From an uncultured bacterium (GTDB lineage: Bacteria > Actinomycetota > Coriobacteriia > Coriobacteriales > Coriobacteriaceae), in contig CAJMRR010000028.1 in the NCBI GenBank assembly GCA_905215835.1, forward strand, positions 1-16,290: a stretch of 16,290 nt of DNA, written 5' to 3'. Positions 1 to 8,070 of the stretch are shown piece after piece. Within the stretch, counting starts at the first letter, position 1, and each line of letters begins with the position of its first letter. A model generated the notes under the pieces. The model did no database searches and was not told where the DNA came from. It was given only the letters and a program-made list of their open reading frames with translations. The position numbers and the translations under genes were made by a program.

Positions 1-375
1 CAGCGCGCGAGCCGAGGCGACCATGATGCAGTTGTCCCCGCGCACGATGCGTCCCAGTGCCTCGCAGCGCTGCGCCACCACGGCGTCGTCGGGCGCCTGC
101 TCGCGCCAAGGGTAGTCCTTGCGCTCGGGAAAGCGGCACACGTGCGCCAGCCCCACATAGGCGGCCAGGCTGCGCGCAGCGCGATCGGCCGCATCCTCGC
201 CACTCACAATGTAGACCGTCGGGCGCGGACGACGCGCAAACTGGGCCGCCGCCATAAGCGTGCGACCCGACTGCGACACGGCCAGCGTCACGTCCTCGCC
301 GGCATCGAGTCCGGCCTCGACGGTCTGCAGCGCCTCGGCAGTGTAGAGCTGCGCGGCTATACGGTGAATGAGCAT
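1..375 (-). CDS. mfd: Transcription-repair coupling factor Mfd, N-terminal 125 codons (partial)
   Basis: This gene starts at 375 and runs off the left edge of the window. Mfd is an SF2 DNA translocase that removes stalled RNA polymerase and recruits UvrA for transcription-coupled repair. Only the UvrB-like N-terminal module is visible. It opens with MLIHRIAAQLYTAEAL, then has a strand-and-helix stretch with VYIVSGEDAADRAARSLAAY (about 55-74), FPERKDYPW (about 82-90), APDDAVVAQRCEALGRI and finally IMVASARAL. That order matches the start of Mfd, where a 'decode address - FP..E..PY - S....QR...L' pattern recurs. The ATG at 375 has GGAGGA five bases upstream. It lies 157 bp after nth, with a terminator-like hairpin between them (405-428). 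The translocase motifs fall outside the window, so the name rests on the N-terminal domain alone. Confidence 0.78.
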   Translation of the reverse strand, partial: MLIHRIAAQLYTAEALQTVEAGLDAGEDVTLAVSQSGRTLMAAAQFARRPRPTVYIVSGEDAADRAARSLAAYVGLAHVCRFPERKDYPWREQAPDDAVVAQRCEALGRIVRGDNCIMVASARAL

Positions 376-404
376 GCTGTTCCTCCGGCATCGCAACGCC
401 AAAA

Positions 405-428
405 GCCCGCCGGGGCAAGCTCGGCGGG
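405..428 (-). terminator. Terminator-like hairpin just upstream of mfd
   Basis: On the minus strand, CCCGCCG and CGGCGGG form a 7-bp GC stem around a 9-base loop, followed by C and TTTT (plus positions 401-404). It ends about 30 bases before the mfd start codon. It could end nth transcripts or act as an attenuator in the mfd leader. I see no convincing promoter between it and mfd. Confidence 0.5.
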
Positions 429-502
429 TCGTACGTCAAATACATTGTCTGTCATGGTAGCGCATGGAGAGGACTCCGGCTCAAGGGCAAACCCAGCCCC
501 GC

Positions 503-527
503 AAAAAACGCCAGACGAAGATGCGTT
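503..527 (-). terminator. Weak intrinsic terminator after nth
   Basis: Six bases after the nth stop, the minus strand has AACGC - 11 bases - GCGTT followed directly by a run of T (TTTTTT, plus 503-508). The five-pair stem is weak and the T tract is good. It probably ends or reduces transcription of the ABC exporter-nth unit. Confidence 0.4.
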
Positions 528-532
528 CCGCC

Positions 533-1198
533 CTATCCCGCTACGCGCACGCTGGGGCACAAATCTGCCAGCGGACACTCGTCACACTTGGGTTTGCGGG
601 CGTCGCAGATCTCGCGACCGAAGGTGATCCACTGATGGTTGACCGACTCCCAATACTCGTGCGGCAAAATCTTGAGCAGATCCTGCTCGGTCTTGAGCGG
701 CTCCTTGGCATGCGTCTTGGGACTCAGCATCAGGCGGTGCGCAATGCGGTTGACGTGCGTGTCCACCGCAATGCCCTCCACGATGCCATACCCCACGTTG
801 AGCACGATGTTCGCCGTCTTGCGTCCCACGCCCGGCAGCTTCACGAGTTCCTTCATGTCGGCCGGCACCTCGCCGCCATAGTCGGCGACGATCATCTGCG
901 CGGCCTCGACGGCATGTTTGGCTTTGCTCTTGTAGAAGCCGAGCGACTTGATGGTGTCTGCCACGTCAGCCACGCTCGCCCCGGCCATGGCCTCGGGCGT
1001 GGGCCACTGGGCAAACAGCTGCGGCGTCACCTTGTTGACCTGCGCGTCGGTCGTTTGCGCCGAGAGCAACACCGCGATCAGCAGGCGGAAGGGATTCTCG
1101 TGGTCCAAAAAGCACTCGACCGGGCCATAGCGACGGTTGAGGCGCTCACACGCCTCGATGGCGCGCTCGCGTTTGGCGGCATTGGTCTCGCGTGGCAT
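533..1198 (-). CDS. nth: Endonuclease III (base-excision DNA glycosylase/AP lyase)
   Basis: A bifunctional glycosylase and AP lyase that removes oxidised pyrimidines from DNA. The 221-residue protein has the full family signature. The helix-hairpin-helix LPGVGRKTAN spans 121-130 and contains the catalytic lysine K127. VDTHVNR follows with the catalytic aspartate D146. The C-terminal 4Fe-4S motif C-x6-C-x2-C-x5-C uses C198, C205, C208 and C214. I chose the ATG at 1198 because GAGGAG sits five bases upstream. An in-frame GTG at 1222 would add eight residues but has no better ribosome-binding site. The gene begins 31 bp after the ABC exporter stop, which suggests one transcript. Length and residues are typical, with no sign of damage. 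Confidence 0.96.
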   Translation of the reverse strand: MPRETNAAKRERAIEACERLNRRYGPVECFLDHENPFRLLIAVLLSAQTTDAQVNKVTPQLFAQWPTPEAMAGASVADVADTIKSLGFYKSKAKHAVEAAQMIVADYGGEVPADMKELVKLPGVGRKTANIVLNVGYGIVEGIAVDTHVNRIAHRLMLSPKTHAKEPLKTEQDLLKILPHEYWESVNHQWITFGREICDARKPKCDECPLADLCPSVRVAG

Positions 1199-1229
1199 AA
1201 CGACTCCTCGGCTCAGCGGCACAATAAAC

Positions 1230-3068
<1,839 letters not shown>

Positions 3069-3191
3069 GGGCTTCCTTTCGCGTCTGATAGGGCGAAACG
3101 CCATTGTTGCACACTAAAGCGCACTTCAGACAAGCGCGATGCGAAAAGCGCCCGCGCCGTGCTCGTACAGGCGCACAGCCGTCAGATGCAG

Positions 3192-4547
3192 CTAGTCCTC
3201 GTCTTTTTGGCCTGCGAGCAGCTCCGCGGATGTGAGTCCCAAGATCTCATCGGCTTGGTTGGCGTCTTCCAGCGCGTCGATGTCCTTGAGCTTGCGCTCC
3301 ATGACATTGGTACGCGTGGTGATGATGCCCTCAACCGTTTTGCCCGCGGTCTCGATCTGCTGCTGGGCGCGGCGCAGCGCCGCCTGATAGCGTGGCAACT
3401 CGGCCTTGACAGCAGAGAGCACGCGCAGTACGTCGTCGGTACGTTTTTGCAGCCTAAACGTCTGGTAGCTCATCTGCAGGCTGTTGAGAATGGCAGCCAT
3501 GGTGCTGGGACCGGCTACGTTGACGTGATAGTCGCGGCCCAGGGTCTCGATAAGCCCGGGGCGGCTGACGACCTCGGCGTACAGTCCCTCAAACGGCACG
3601 AACAGAATGCCAAAGTTGGTCGTCGCGGGCACGCTCAGGTACTTTTCGCAGATGTCCTTGGCCTCGCGCTTCACCATCATATCGAGCGTCTTGCGTGCCG
3701 CGGCAACGGCCTCCGCATCGCCCGACTCCTGGGCGTCGAGCAGATGCTCGTACGCGTCGCCCGGGAATTTGGAGTCGATCGGCAGCAGCACGGGATCGCC
3801 CTCGTCCACCGGCAGCTTGACGGCAAACTCAACGCGCTCCGAGGCGCCGGGCTTGGTGGCGACGTTTTCCAGATACTGGTCGGGCGTAAGGATGTCCGTC
3901 AGGATCGCACCCAGCTGCACCTCGCCCAAAATACCGCGCGCCTTCACATTGCCCAGCACGCGCTTAAGATCGCCCACGCCGGTGGCGATGGATTGCATGT
4001 CGCCCAGGCCCTTGTACACGGCCTCGAGCTGGTCGCTCACCTGCTTAAACGATGCCGACAGGCGATCGTTGAGCGTGCGGGAGAGCTTCTCGTCCACCGT
4101 TGCGCGCATCTGATCGAGTTGCACGTTGTTGTCTTTGCGGATAGCACCCAGCTGGGCATCGACCGTCTCGCGCACCTTGTCCAGGCGGTGCTCGATGCCC
4201 TCGCGGTTGGCACCGAGCTGTTGGGCCGTCTCGCGGCGCAGGTCATCCATCCGGTCACCAGCTTGCGAAAACTCACGTGCGATGGTCAGGTAACGTTGCT
4301 GCTCCACGGCCGCATCTGTCGTCTGCTGCTGCGCGATGGCATTGGCCGTGCGGCGAGTTTCGGCCAGCGCGACGTTCAGGGCATCGAGCGCGTTGTTGGC
4401 CTGCTCGAGTGCTGCCAGCGTTTCCGCGCTACTGTCGCCACGCCCCCGCAACTCGGCACGCAGGCTCTTGAGCTGGAGGGCGCAAGCCACAGCAACCCCC
4501 ACCGCCACCAAGGCGATCGCAACAAGCACAATATCAATAGCAGACAT
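3192..4547 (-). CDS. rmuC: RmuC family DNA recombination protein
   Basis: RmuC proteins limit recombination at inverted repeats and stalled replication structures; their fold is related to restriction endonucleases. This 451-residue protein has the usual layout. One N-terminal membrane anchor (4-24) is followed by a long coiled-coil region (about 25-185, rich in Ala, Gln, Glu and Arg). The RmuC domain follows with KARGILGEVQL (202-212), PIDSKFP (256-262), FVPFEGLYAE (316-325) and a stretch beginning VAGPSTMAAILNSLQ (344-358). A second coil lies near the C-terminus. The ATG at 4547 puts the anchor directly at the N-terminus and has GGAG three bases upstream; a TTG at 4580 is the less likely alternative. 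It is 123 bp upstream of the ABC exporter. The link between RmuC and inverted repeats is notable in a window with three long palindromes, though nothing here ties them together. Confidence 0.93.
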   Translation of the reverse strand: MSAIDIVLVAIALVAVGVAVACALQLKSLRAELRGRGDSSAETLAALEQANNALDALNVALAETRRTANAIAQQQTTDAAVEQQRYLTIAREFSQAGDRMDDLRRETAQQLGANREGIEHRLDKVRETVDAQLGAIRKDNNVQLDQMRATVDEKLSRTLNDRLSASFKQVSDQLEAVYKGLGDMQSIATGVGDLKRVLGNVKARGILGEVQLGAILTDILTPDQYLENVATKPGASERVEFAVKLPVDEGDPVLLPIDSKFPGDAYEHLLDAQESGDAEAVAAARKTLDMMVKREAKDICEKYLSVPATTNFGILFVPFEGLYAEVVSRPGLIETLGRDYHVNVAGPSTMAAILNSLQMSYQTFRLQKRTDDVLRVLSAVKAELPRYQAALRRAQQQIETAGKTVEGIITTRTNVMERKLKDIDALEDANQADEILGLTSAELLAGQKDED

Positions 4548-4671
4548 AAACTCCGCCCAACAAACCCAATCGAGCACCAATCAAAACCGCGATCAATCTT
4601 ACCCCGCCACACGCACGGATCACCCACTGCCTTGCAGACAAATTTCTCTTAGAGCCGCGGACGCTAAAACG

Positions 4672-5094
4672 CTAGCTCTCCCAGCCGGTGCGGATTGTTG
4701 TTATGACATCGCCTAGGCGCTGGCCGAGGGCTGACAGATGTTGGAGCACTTCACTGGGCGAGGCGCCGTTGAGGATGCAGGTGAGCGCATACGAGACCAA
4801 GAAAATCGCCGCGAGTCCTAACGGAATGAGCACGATCATCGCCAATGTACGCAGGCGCTGGCCCACGCGGCGGCGACGCGTGCGGCGTTTGTCGAACGCA
4901 AGCTCCTGCGCATATGAATCTTGTTGTACGGAATAGTTCTCTGGCGCCGATCCACCCGCAGGCGAAACCGCGGGTGTAACGTTTTGCGCAGGGAGCTGGG
5001 CGGCTACCCCTTGCATTTGCATCTCCATGAGTCGTTGCTGCTGACGCAGCATGCGCTCAGCTTGCTGCTGCGGAGTCTCAAGAAACAGATCCAT
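4672..5094 (-). CDS. Small single-pass membrane protein of unknown function
   Basis: I do not recognise this 140-residue protein. The N-terminus (1-30) is a polar, Gln- and Met-rich helix (QQQAERMLRQQQRLMEMQMQ) likely to form a coiled coil. Residues 31-65 are a Pro/Ala/Ser linker. A strongly basic patch, KRRTRRRR (69-76), precedes one hydrophobic segment at about 84-107. About 30 residues follow, ending TGWES. By the positive-inside rule the coil would be cytoplasmic and the short C-terminal tail outside. The ATG at 5094 has GGAGG five bases upstream; a TTG four codons earlier is less likely. It precedes rmuC by 124 bp. The good ribosome-binding site and coherent layout support a real gene. 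Confidence 0.75.
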   Translation of the reverse strand: MDLFLETPQQQAERMLRQQQRLMEMQMQGVAAQLPAQNVTPAVSPAGGSAPENYSVQQDSYAQELAFDKRRTRRRRVGQRLRTLAMIVLIPLGLAAIFLVSYALTCILNGASPSEVLQHLSALGQRLGDVITTIRTGWES

Positions 5095-5345
5095 GCTGGC
5101 CTCCAAAATCGGAGCATTCGACGCTTACGACCAGCATCCCGCACCGCCATGACCGCGACAACGCAATCGCCGGCAATAGCCACAAAGTTTCTTTTGCTCA
5201 AAAGCTGTCGAAAAGCTCAACAACTCCCCTACCAGCACTTTCTCTGAGCTTTTTTCGCCAGCAATCTTTCGGCCTTCCACCCTTACGCCAACTGACCAAA
5301 ATCTAACCAAAAGCTTGACGGAAATTGTGGAGACCGGGACCCCAC
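5095..5345. other. Gene-free leader and promoter region rich in AAAAGCT repeats
   Basis: No credible gene lies here. The stretch is more AT-rich than its surroundings. It holds a palindrome CTTTTG-CT-CAAAAG (5191-5204), two AAAAGCT repeats 11 bases apart (5200 and 5211), an inverted pair AAAAGCTCA (5211-5219) / TGAGCTTTT (5245-5253), and two related units ACCAAAAtct / ACCAAAAgct near 5295-5315. It would be the 5' region of the gene starting at 5094. The helical spacing suggests protein binding, but no regulator can be named and I could not place a firm -35/-10 pair. Confidence 0.35.
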
Positions 5346-5375
5346 ACAAAAAGTGCCGCCCCAAAGGGGCGGCAC
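5346..5375 (-). terminator. Intrinsic terminator (module copy 1)
   Basis: A perfect 10-bp stem GTGCCGCCCC / GGGGCGGCAC with a three-base loop (5353-5375) is followed on the minus strand by TTTTT and GTG. It would end transcription of the gene 6160-5528. It forms the distal part of the repeated two-hairpin module. Confidence 0.85.
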
Positions 5376-5509
5376 ACAAACTTATTATCAGCTTTTCTGT
5401 AACGAGCATGCGACGACTCAACGCCGGGGCGCAGGGCGGGGAAACCTTTGCCTCGCGCGACCCTGCGAAGCCGTGAGCGAGAGGGGAAGGTTTCCCCGCC
5501 CTGCGCCCC
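5353..5509 (-). repeat. Two-hairpin repeat module, copy 1
   Basis: In minus-strand order the module starts 18 bp after the stop codon at 5528. First comes a long hairpin with perfect 23-bp arms (5487-5509 and 5426-5448) around a 38-base apical region. A spacer of about 52 bases follows (5373-5425), then the terminator stem (5353-5375). The apical region contains GCGACCCTGCG and AGCCGTGAGCG, shared with copy 2. The spacer matches copy 2 at all but about six positions. The arm sequences differ from copy 2 yet remain self-complementary. An additional CTCGC/GCGAG pairing (5452-5456 / 5477-5481) extends the stem. I do not recognise the family. Confidence 0.8.
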
Positions 5510-5527
5510 GTGGTCGGTGAGAACAGA

Positions 5528-6160
5528 CTACATGCCCGCGAGACCGCGGGCGGCGGTGGCGCACAGAAACGCCAAGGCTAGAATCACGAGCGAGCCCGCA
5601 ATATCGGCCACCACGCCCGCAAAGCGACGCTCAAACAACCAGCTCTCGAAGTGCGGGGCAACGTTGCGCCAAACACGCCACAGCAAGATGCCCATACCGA
5701 TGACGCCCGGGATATTGAGCAGTAGGATCTCGGAGCACAAAAGACCGATCAGGTTACCGGCGGCAAAGCCCGCATCACCCTCGCAGTATTTGCGGTAGAC
5801 CATATACAGCATGTACGCCACAAACGGCTGCAAGCACGCAGAAATAAACGAGACCACCATCGAGGGGTCCTGCGAAAAGACCTCGGTGAGTTTATCGACA
5901 CTCGTGGCGTCCTTCGAAGCCAAGAATAAACCGATAACCACAAGGGGCACCACGCCCAAAATTACCTCGACCAGAGTAAACAACTTGGCAGTCAAATCCT
6001 CACTAGCCGAATTCAAATGAGGCGCCCACTCAGGATGAGCATGCGCGCCGACTTTCTTGTCCTTCTCGGCACGATCGGCCTTTTTACCCTCGGCAACCCG
6101 ACGACCAGGATCCTTGCGAGTTCCCGCCGCAGCAACCCGAGCCCGAGACTTCTTGCCCAT
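5528..6160 (-). CDS. Multi-pass membrane protein of unknown function
   Basis: I do not recognise this 210-residue protein. The first 50 residues are polar and very basic (MGKKSRARVAAAGTRKDPGRR, then KKADRAEKDKK), so a cytoplasmic, possibly nucleic-acid- or lipid-contacting N-terminus is likely. Hydrophobic segments lie at about 60-82, 102-122, 133-149, 150-163 and 184-204, giving four or five membrane passes. The central stretch YMLYMVYRKYCEGDAGFAAGN separates two of them. I start it at the ATG at 6160, which has GGGGTG six bases upstream; the longer in-frame extension to 6247 runs through less gene-like sequence. It ends 18 bp before a two-hairpin module with an intrinsic terminator and appears monocistronic. 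Confidence 0.75.
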   Translation of the reverse strand: MGKKSRARVAAAGTRKDPGRRVAEGKKADRAEKDKKVGAHAHPEWAPHLNSASEDLTAKLFTLVEVILGVVPLVVIGLFLASKDATSVDKLTEVFSQDPSMVVSFISACLQPFVAYMLYMVYRKYCEGDAGFAAGNLIGLLCSEILLLNIPGVIGMGILLWRVWRNVAPHFESWLFERRFAGVVADIAGSLVILALAFLCATAARGLAGM

Positions 6161-6305
6161 AAAAAACACCCCATCAGGTAGTAGATAAACTAAAAGTCGC
6201 CACCCAGTGTACCCCCTAAACAACGGCGCCGCCCCAACCCGGAGCAAGCCCCGTCAACCAAATAACCGAACCATCAACCAAATGGCCGCAACCCAATCCC
6301 TATAC
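6161..6305. other. Intergenic region upstream of the 210-residue membrane protein
   Basis: This is the gene-free part between the start at 6160 and the rubrerythrin terminator. It contains TCAACCAAAT twice, at 6254-6263 and 6274-6283, exactly 20 bases (about two helical turns) apart. No clear promoter could be placed. Confidence 0.3.
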
Positions 6306-6333
6306 AAAACGTGCCGCCCAAAAGGGGCGGCAC
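6306..6333 (-). terminator. Intrinsic terminator (module copy 2, end of the rubrerythrin operon)
   Basis: A 9-bp stem GTGCCGCCC / GGGCGGCAC (6311-6319 and 6325-6333) with a five-base loop is followed on the minus strand by GTTTTG. It closes the Rrf2 - MutY-like - rubrerythrin unit. Confidence 0.8.
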
Positions 6334-6468
6334 ACAAACTTCTAATCAGCTTTTCTGTAGCGAGCACGCGACGACCCAAAGCGGGCCGGGAGAGCGGGAT
6401 TACCTTCCCTCAACGCGACCCTGCGGAGCCGTGAGCGGGGAGGGAAGGTAATCCCGCCCTCCCGGCCC
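6311..6468 (-). repeat. Two-hairpin repeat module, copy 2
   Basis: It begins 21 bp after the rubrerythrin stop. The long hairpin has 28-bp arms (6441-6468 and 6383-6410) with one non-Watson-Crick position, which becomes a G-U pair in minus-strand RNA. The 30-base loop shares GCGACCCTGCG and AGCCGTGAGCG with copy 1, apart from one A/G change between those blocks. The spacer (6334-6382) and terminator stem also match copy 1. The arms contain GGATTACCTT where copy 1 has GGGAAACCTT, yet each copy pairs with itself. This indicates that the hairpin shape, not the arm sequence, is maintained. Confidence 0.8.
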
Positions 6469-6489
6469 AGCTCATGCCAGCGCCACGCG

Positions 6490-7029
6490 CTAGTAGTTCA
6501 CCACCTGCTCCTCAAAGTACGCCTTGGGGTGGTTACACACCGGGCACACCTCAGGCGCCTCGGCACCAACGTGCAGGTGCCCGCAGTTCAGGCACTTCCA
6601 CACCTTCACGCCCTCACGCTCAAACACCTCGCCCGACTCGATGCGCTCGACGAGTTTGTTGTAGCGCTCCTCGTGGGCCTTCTCGACAGCGGCGACACCA
6701 CGGAACTTCTCGGCGATCTCGACAAAGCCCTCCTCCTCGGCGGTCTTGGCGAACTCGTCGTACATCGTGGTCCACTCGTAGTTCTCGCCCGCGGCGGCGT
6801 CGCGCAGGTTGTCCAGAGTGCCCGGAACGGCGCCGTCGTGCAGATACTTAAACCACAGCTTGGCGTGCTCGGACTCGTTGCCCGCCGTCTCGGCAAAGAT
6901 ATTCGAGATCTGAACGTAGCCGTCCTTTTTGGCCTTGGATGCATAGTAGCGATACTTGGTGTGTGCCTGGGACTCACCGGCAAAAGCAGTCTCGAGGTTC
7001 TTCTTGGTCTGAGAGTTCTCAAAATCCAT
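6490..7029 (-). CDS. Rubrerythrin (non-haem diiron peroxidase)
   Basis: Rubrerythrins reduce hydrogen peroxide in anaerobes using a diiron four-helix bundle and a rubredoxin-like iron site. The 179-residue protein has both parts. In the bundle, E19 lies in AGESQAH, E52-x2-H55 in NESEHAK, and E116-x2-H119 in VEKAHEERY. The C-terminal rubredoxin-like domain has C146-x2-C149 (CLNC) and C162-x2-C165 (CPVC) with HPKAYFE after it. Length and motif spacing are typical of the two-domain form. The ATG at 7029 is preferred over an in-frame TTG at 7050; the purine stretch AAGGGAAG lies upstream at a slightly long spacing. It is the third gene after Rrf2 and the MutY-like glycosylase and is followed by a repeat module and terminator. 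Cytoplasmic. Confidence 0.96.
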   Translation of the reverse strand: MDFENSQTKKNLETAFAGESQAHTKYRYYASKAKKDGYVQISNIFAETAGNESEHAKLWFKYLHDGAVPGTLDNLRDAAAGENYEWTTMYDEFAKTAEEEGFVEIAEKFRGVAAVEKAHEERYNKLVERIESGEVFEREGVKVWKCLNCGHLHVGAEAPEVCPVCNHPKAYFEEQVVNY

Positions 7030-7143
7030 AGGTGTACTTCCCTTCAACACGTGCCGCCCATAGGCTTTGAGCGACCTTGTCTTTAGGATGCCCTCAAGCC
7101 GCGAATTTAAACCTTACAATCCCGTTCTTCAGATTTGAGCGGG

Positions 7144-8049
7144 CTACACACTCAACCAACGATCGTCCTCGGCTCGGCAAAAGCCCTCGCGCTCCAGGTC
7201 AGCTAGAATGCCCGCGACAAGCTCGCACTCGACCGGCCCGCGACCGGCTGCCGCTTCCATCTCGTTAACGCCTGCAACAGCTTCATCAACCGTAATCCCC
7301 GCCGGCTGGCCATCGCGCGCTGCCAACAACATACGCACGATATGCGCGCGCTTTTGGCGACGCGAGCCCTCAAACTTGGACTGACGACTATAGCCCGCCG
7401 ACCGCCTGGACGGATTGGGCAGCGTCTTTTTAAGATACGCGCCGTAATCCAGCAACGCGTAATACCATGCGCGCGGCGTGTCGGCATCGTCTTGAGGCAC
7501 GGCAAAGGGCGCAATCTCATCCGCCGCCGCACCAGGGGCCGCCGGACAGGCGGCTTGAATCAGCGGCACCAGCTCGCGATCGGGAACGGCCGGCACATCG
7601 GGAAAGAAATGATGCAAAAAGACCGTGCGCACATTGGTCTCTAGATACACGCCTGGAAGATCAAACGCAAACGAACGGATGCCCTGCGCCGTTGCCGGGC
7701 CAATGCCGGGCAGAGCGACCAAGTCACGCGTCTCACGCGGAAACTCCCCGTCCCAGTCCTCTACAACGCGCTGAGCGGCCCCATGAAGCGCCAGAGCGCG
7801 TCGGTTGTAGCCCATGCCCTGCCAAGCGTCCAAAACATCGGAAGGCGCGGCCTGGGCAAGCGCCTGCACAGTCGGAAAACGATCGAGCCACACCGGCATG
7901 CGCGCCTCCACACGCGGCACCTGTGTTTGCTGCAGCATGACCTCAGAAAGCCAAATGATGTACGGATCGCGTGTGCGGCGCCACGGAAGGTCGCGATAAC
8001 GCAGGACCCCTTCCGAACGAATCATCGAACGAAAGGGGTCCTGAATCAT
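7144..8049 (-). CDS. mutY: MutY-like adenine DNA glycosylase lacking the Fe-S cluster
   Basis: MutY enzymes remove adenine mispaired with 8-oxoguanine. This 301-residue protein has the HhH-GPD core: WLSEVMLQQTQV (33-44, catalytic-type E36), WQGMGYNRRA (76-85), the hairpin LPGIGPATA (113-121) and LETNVRTVFLHHFFPD (136-151). Three things are unusual. E137 occupies the position normally held by the catalytic aspartate. The C-x6-C-x2-C-x5-C cluster motif is absent; LPNPSRRSAGYSRQSKFEGSRRQ stands there instead. There is no C-terminal NUDIX-like domain; about 70 residues resembling a winged helix take its place (GITVDEAV...ILADLEREGFCR). Cluster-less MutY proteins are known, so it may be functional. 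The start at 8049 has AAGGAG seven bases upstream. It begins 21 bp after the Rrf2 gene, so it is co-transcribed. Confidence 0.85.
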   Translation of the reverse strand: MIQDPFRSMIRSEGVLRYRDLPWRRTRDPYIIWLSEVMLQQTQVPRVEARMPVWLDRFPTVQALAQAAPSDVLDAWQGMGYNRRALALHGAAQRVVEDWDGEFPRETRDLVALPGIGPATAQGIRSFAFDLPGVYLETNVRTVFLHHFFPDVPAVPDRELVPLIQAACPAAPGAAADEIAPFAVPQDDADTPRAWYYALLDYGAYLKKTLPNPSRRSAGYSRQSKFEGSRRQKRAHIVRMLLAARDGQPAGITVDEAVAGVNEMEAAAGRGPVECELVAGILADLEREGFCRAEDDRWLSV

Positions 8050-8070
8050 GACTATGCTCCTTATGCGGCG

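Noticed and set aside
3159..4652. Plus-strand open frame of 497 codons opposite rmuC
   Set aside because: It is the antisense shadow of a clear RmuC gene; its product is His-, Leu- and Gln-rich low-complexity sequence with no domain, and it has no ribosome-binding site.
5125..5421. Minus-strand 98-codon frame upstream of the 140-residue protein
   Set aside because: It starts inside the repeat module spacer, crosses the terminator hairpin, has no ribosome-binding site and has no protein-like pattern.
5346..6468. CRISPR array, integron attC or retron as explanation for the repeats
   Set aside because: Only two units about 960 bp apart with genes between them, no integrase, reverse transcriptase or Cas gene, and arm variation unlike CRISPR spacers.
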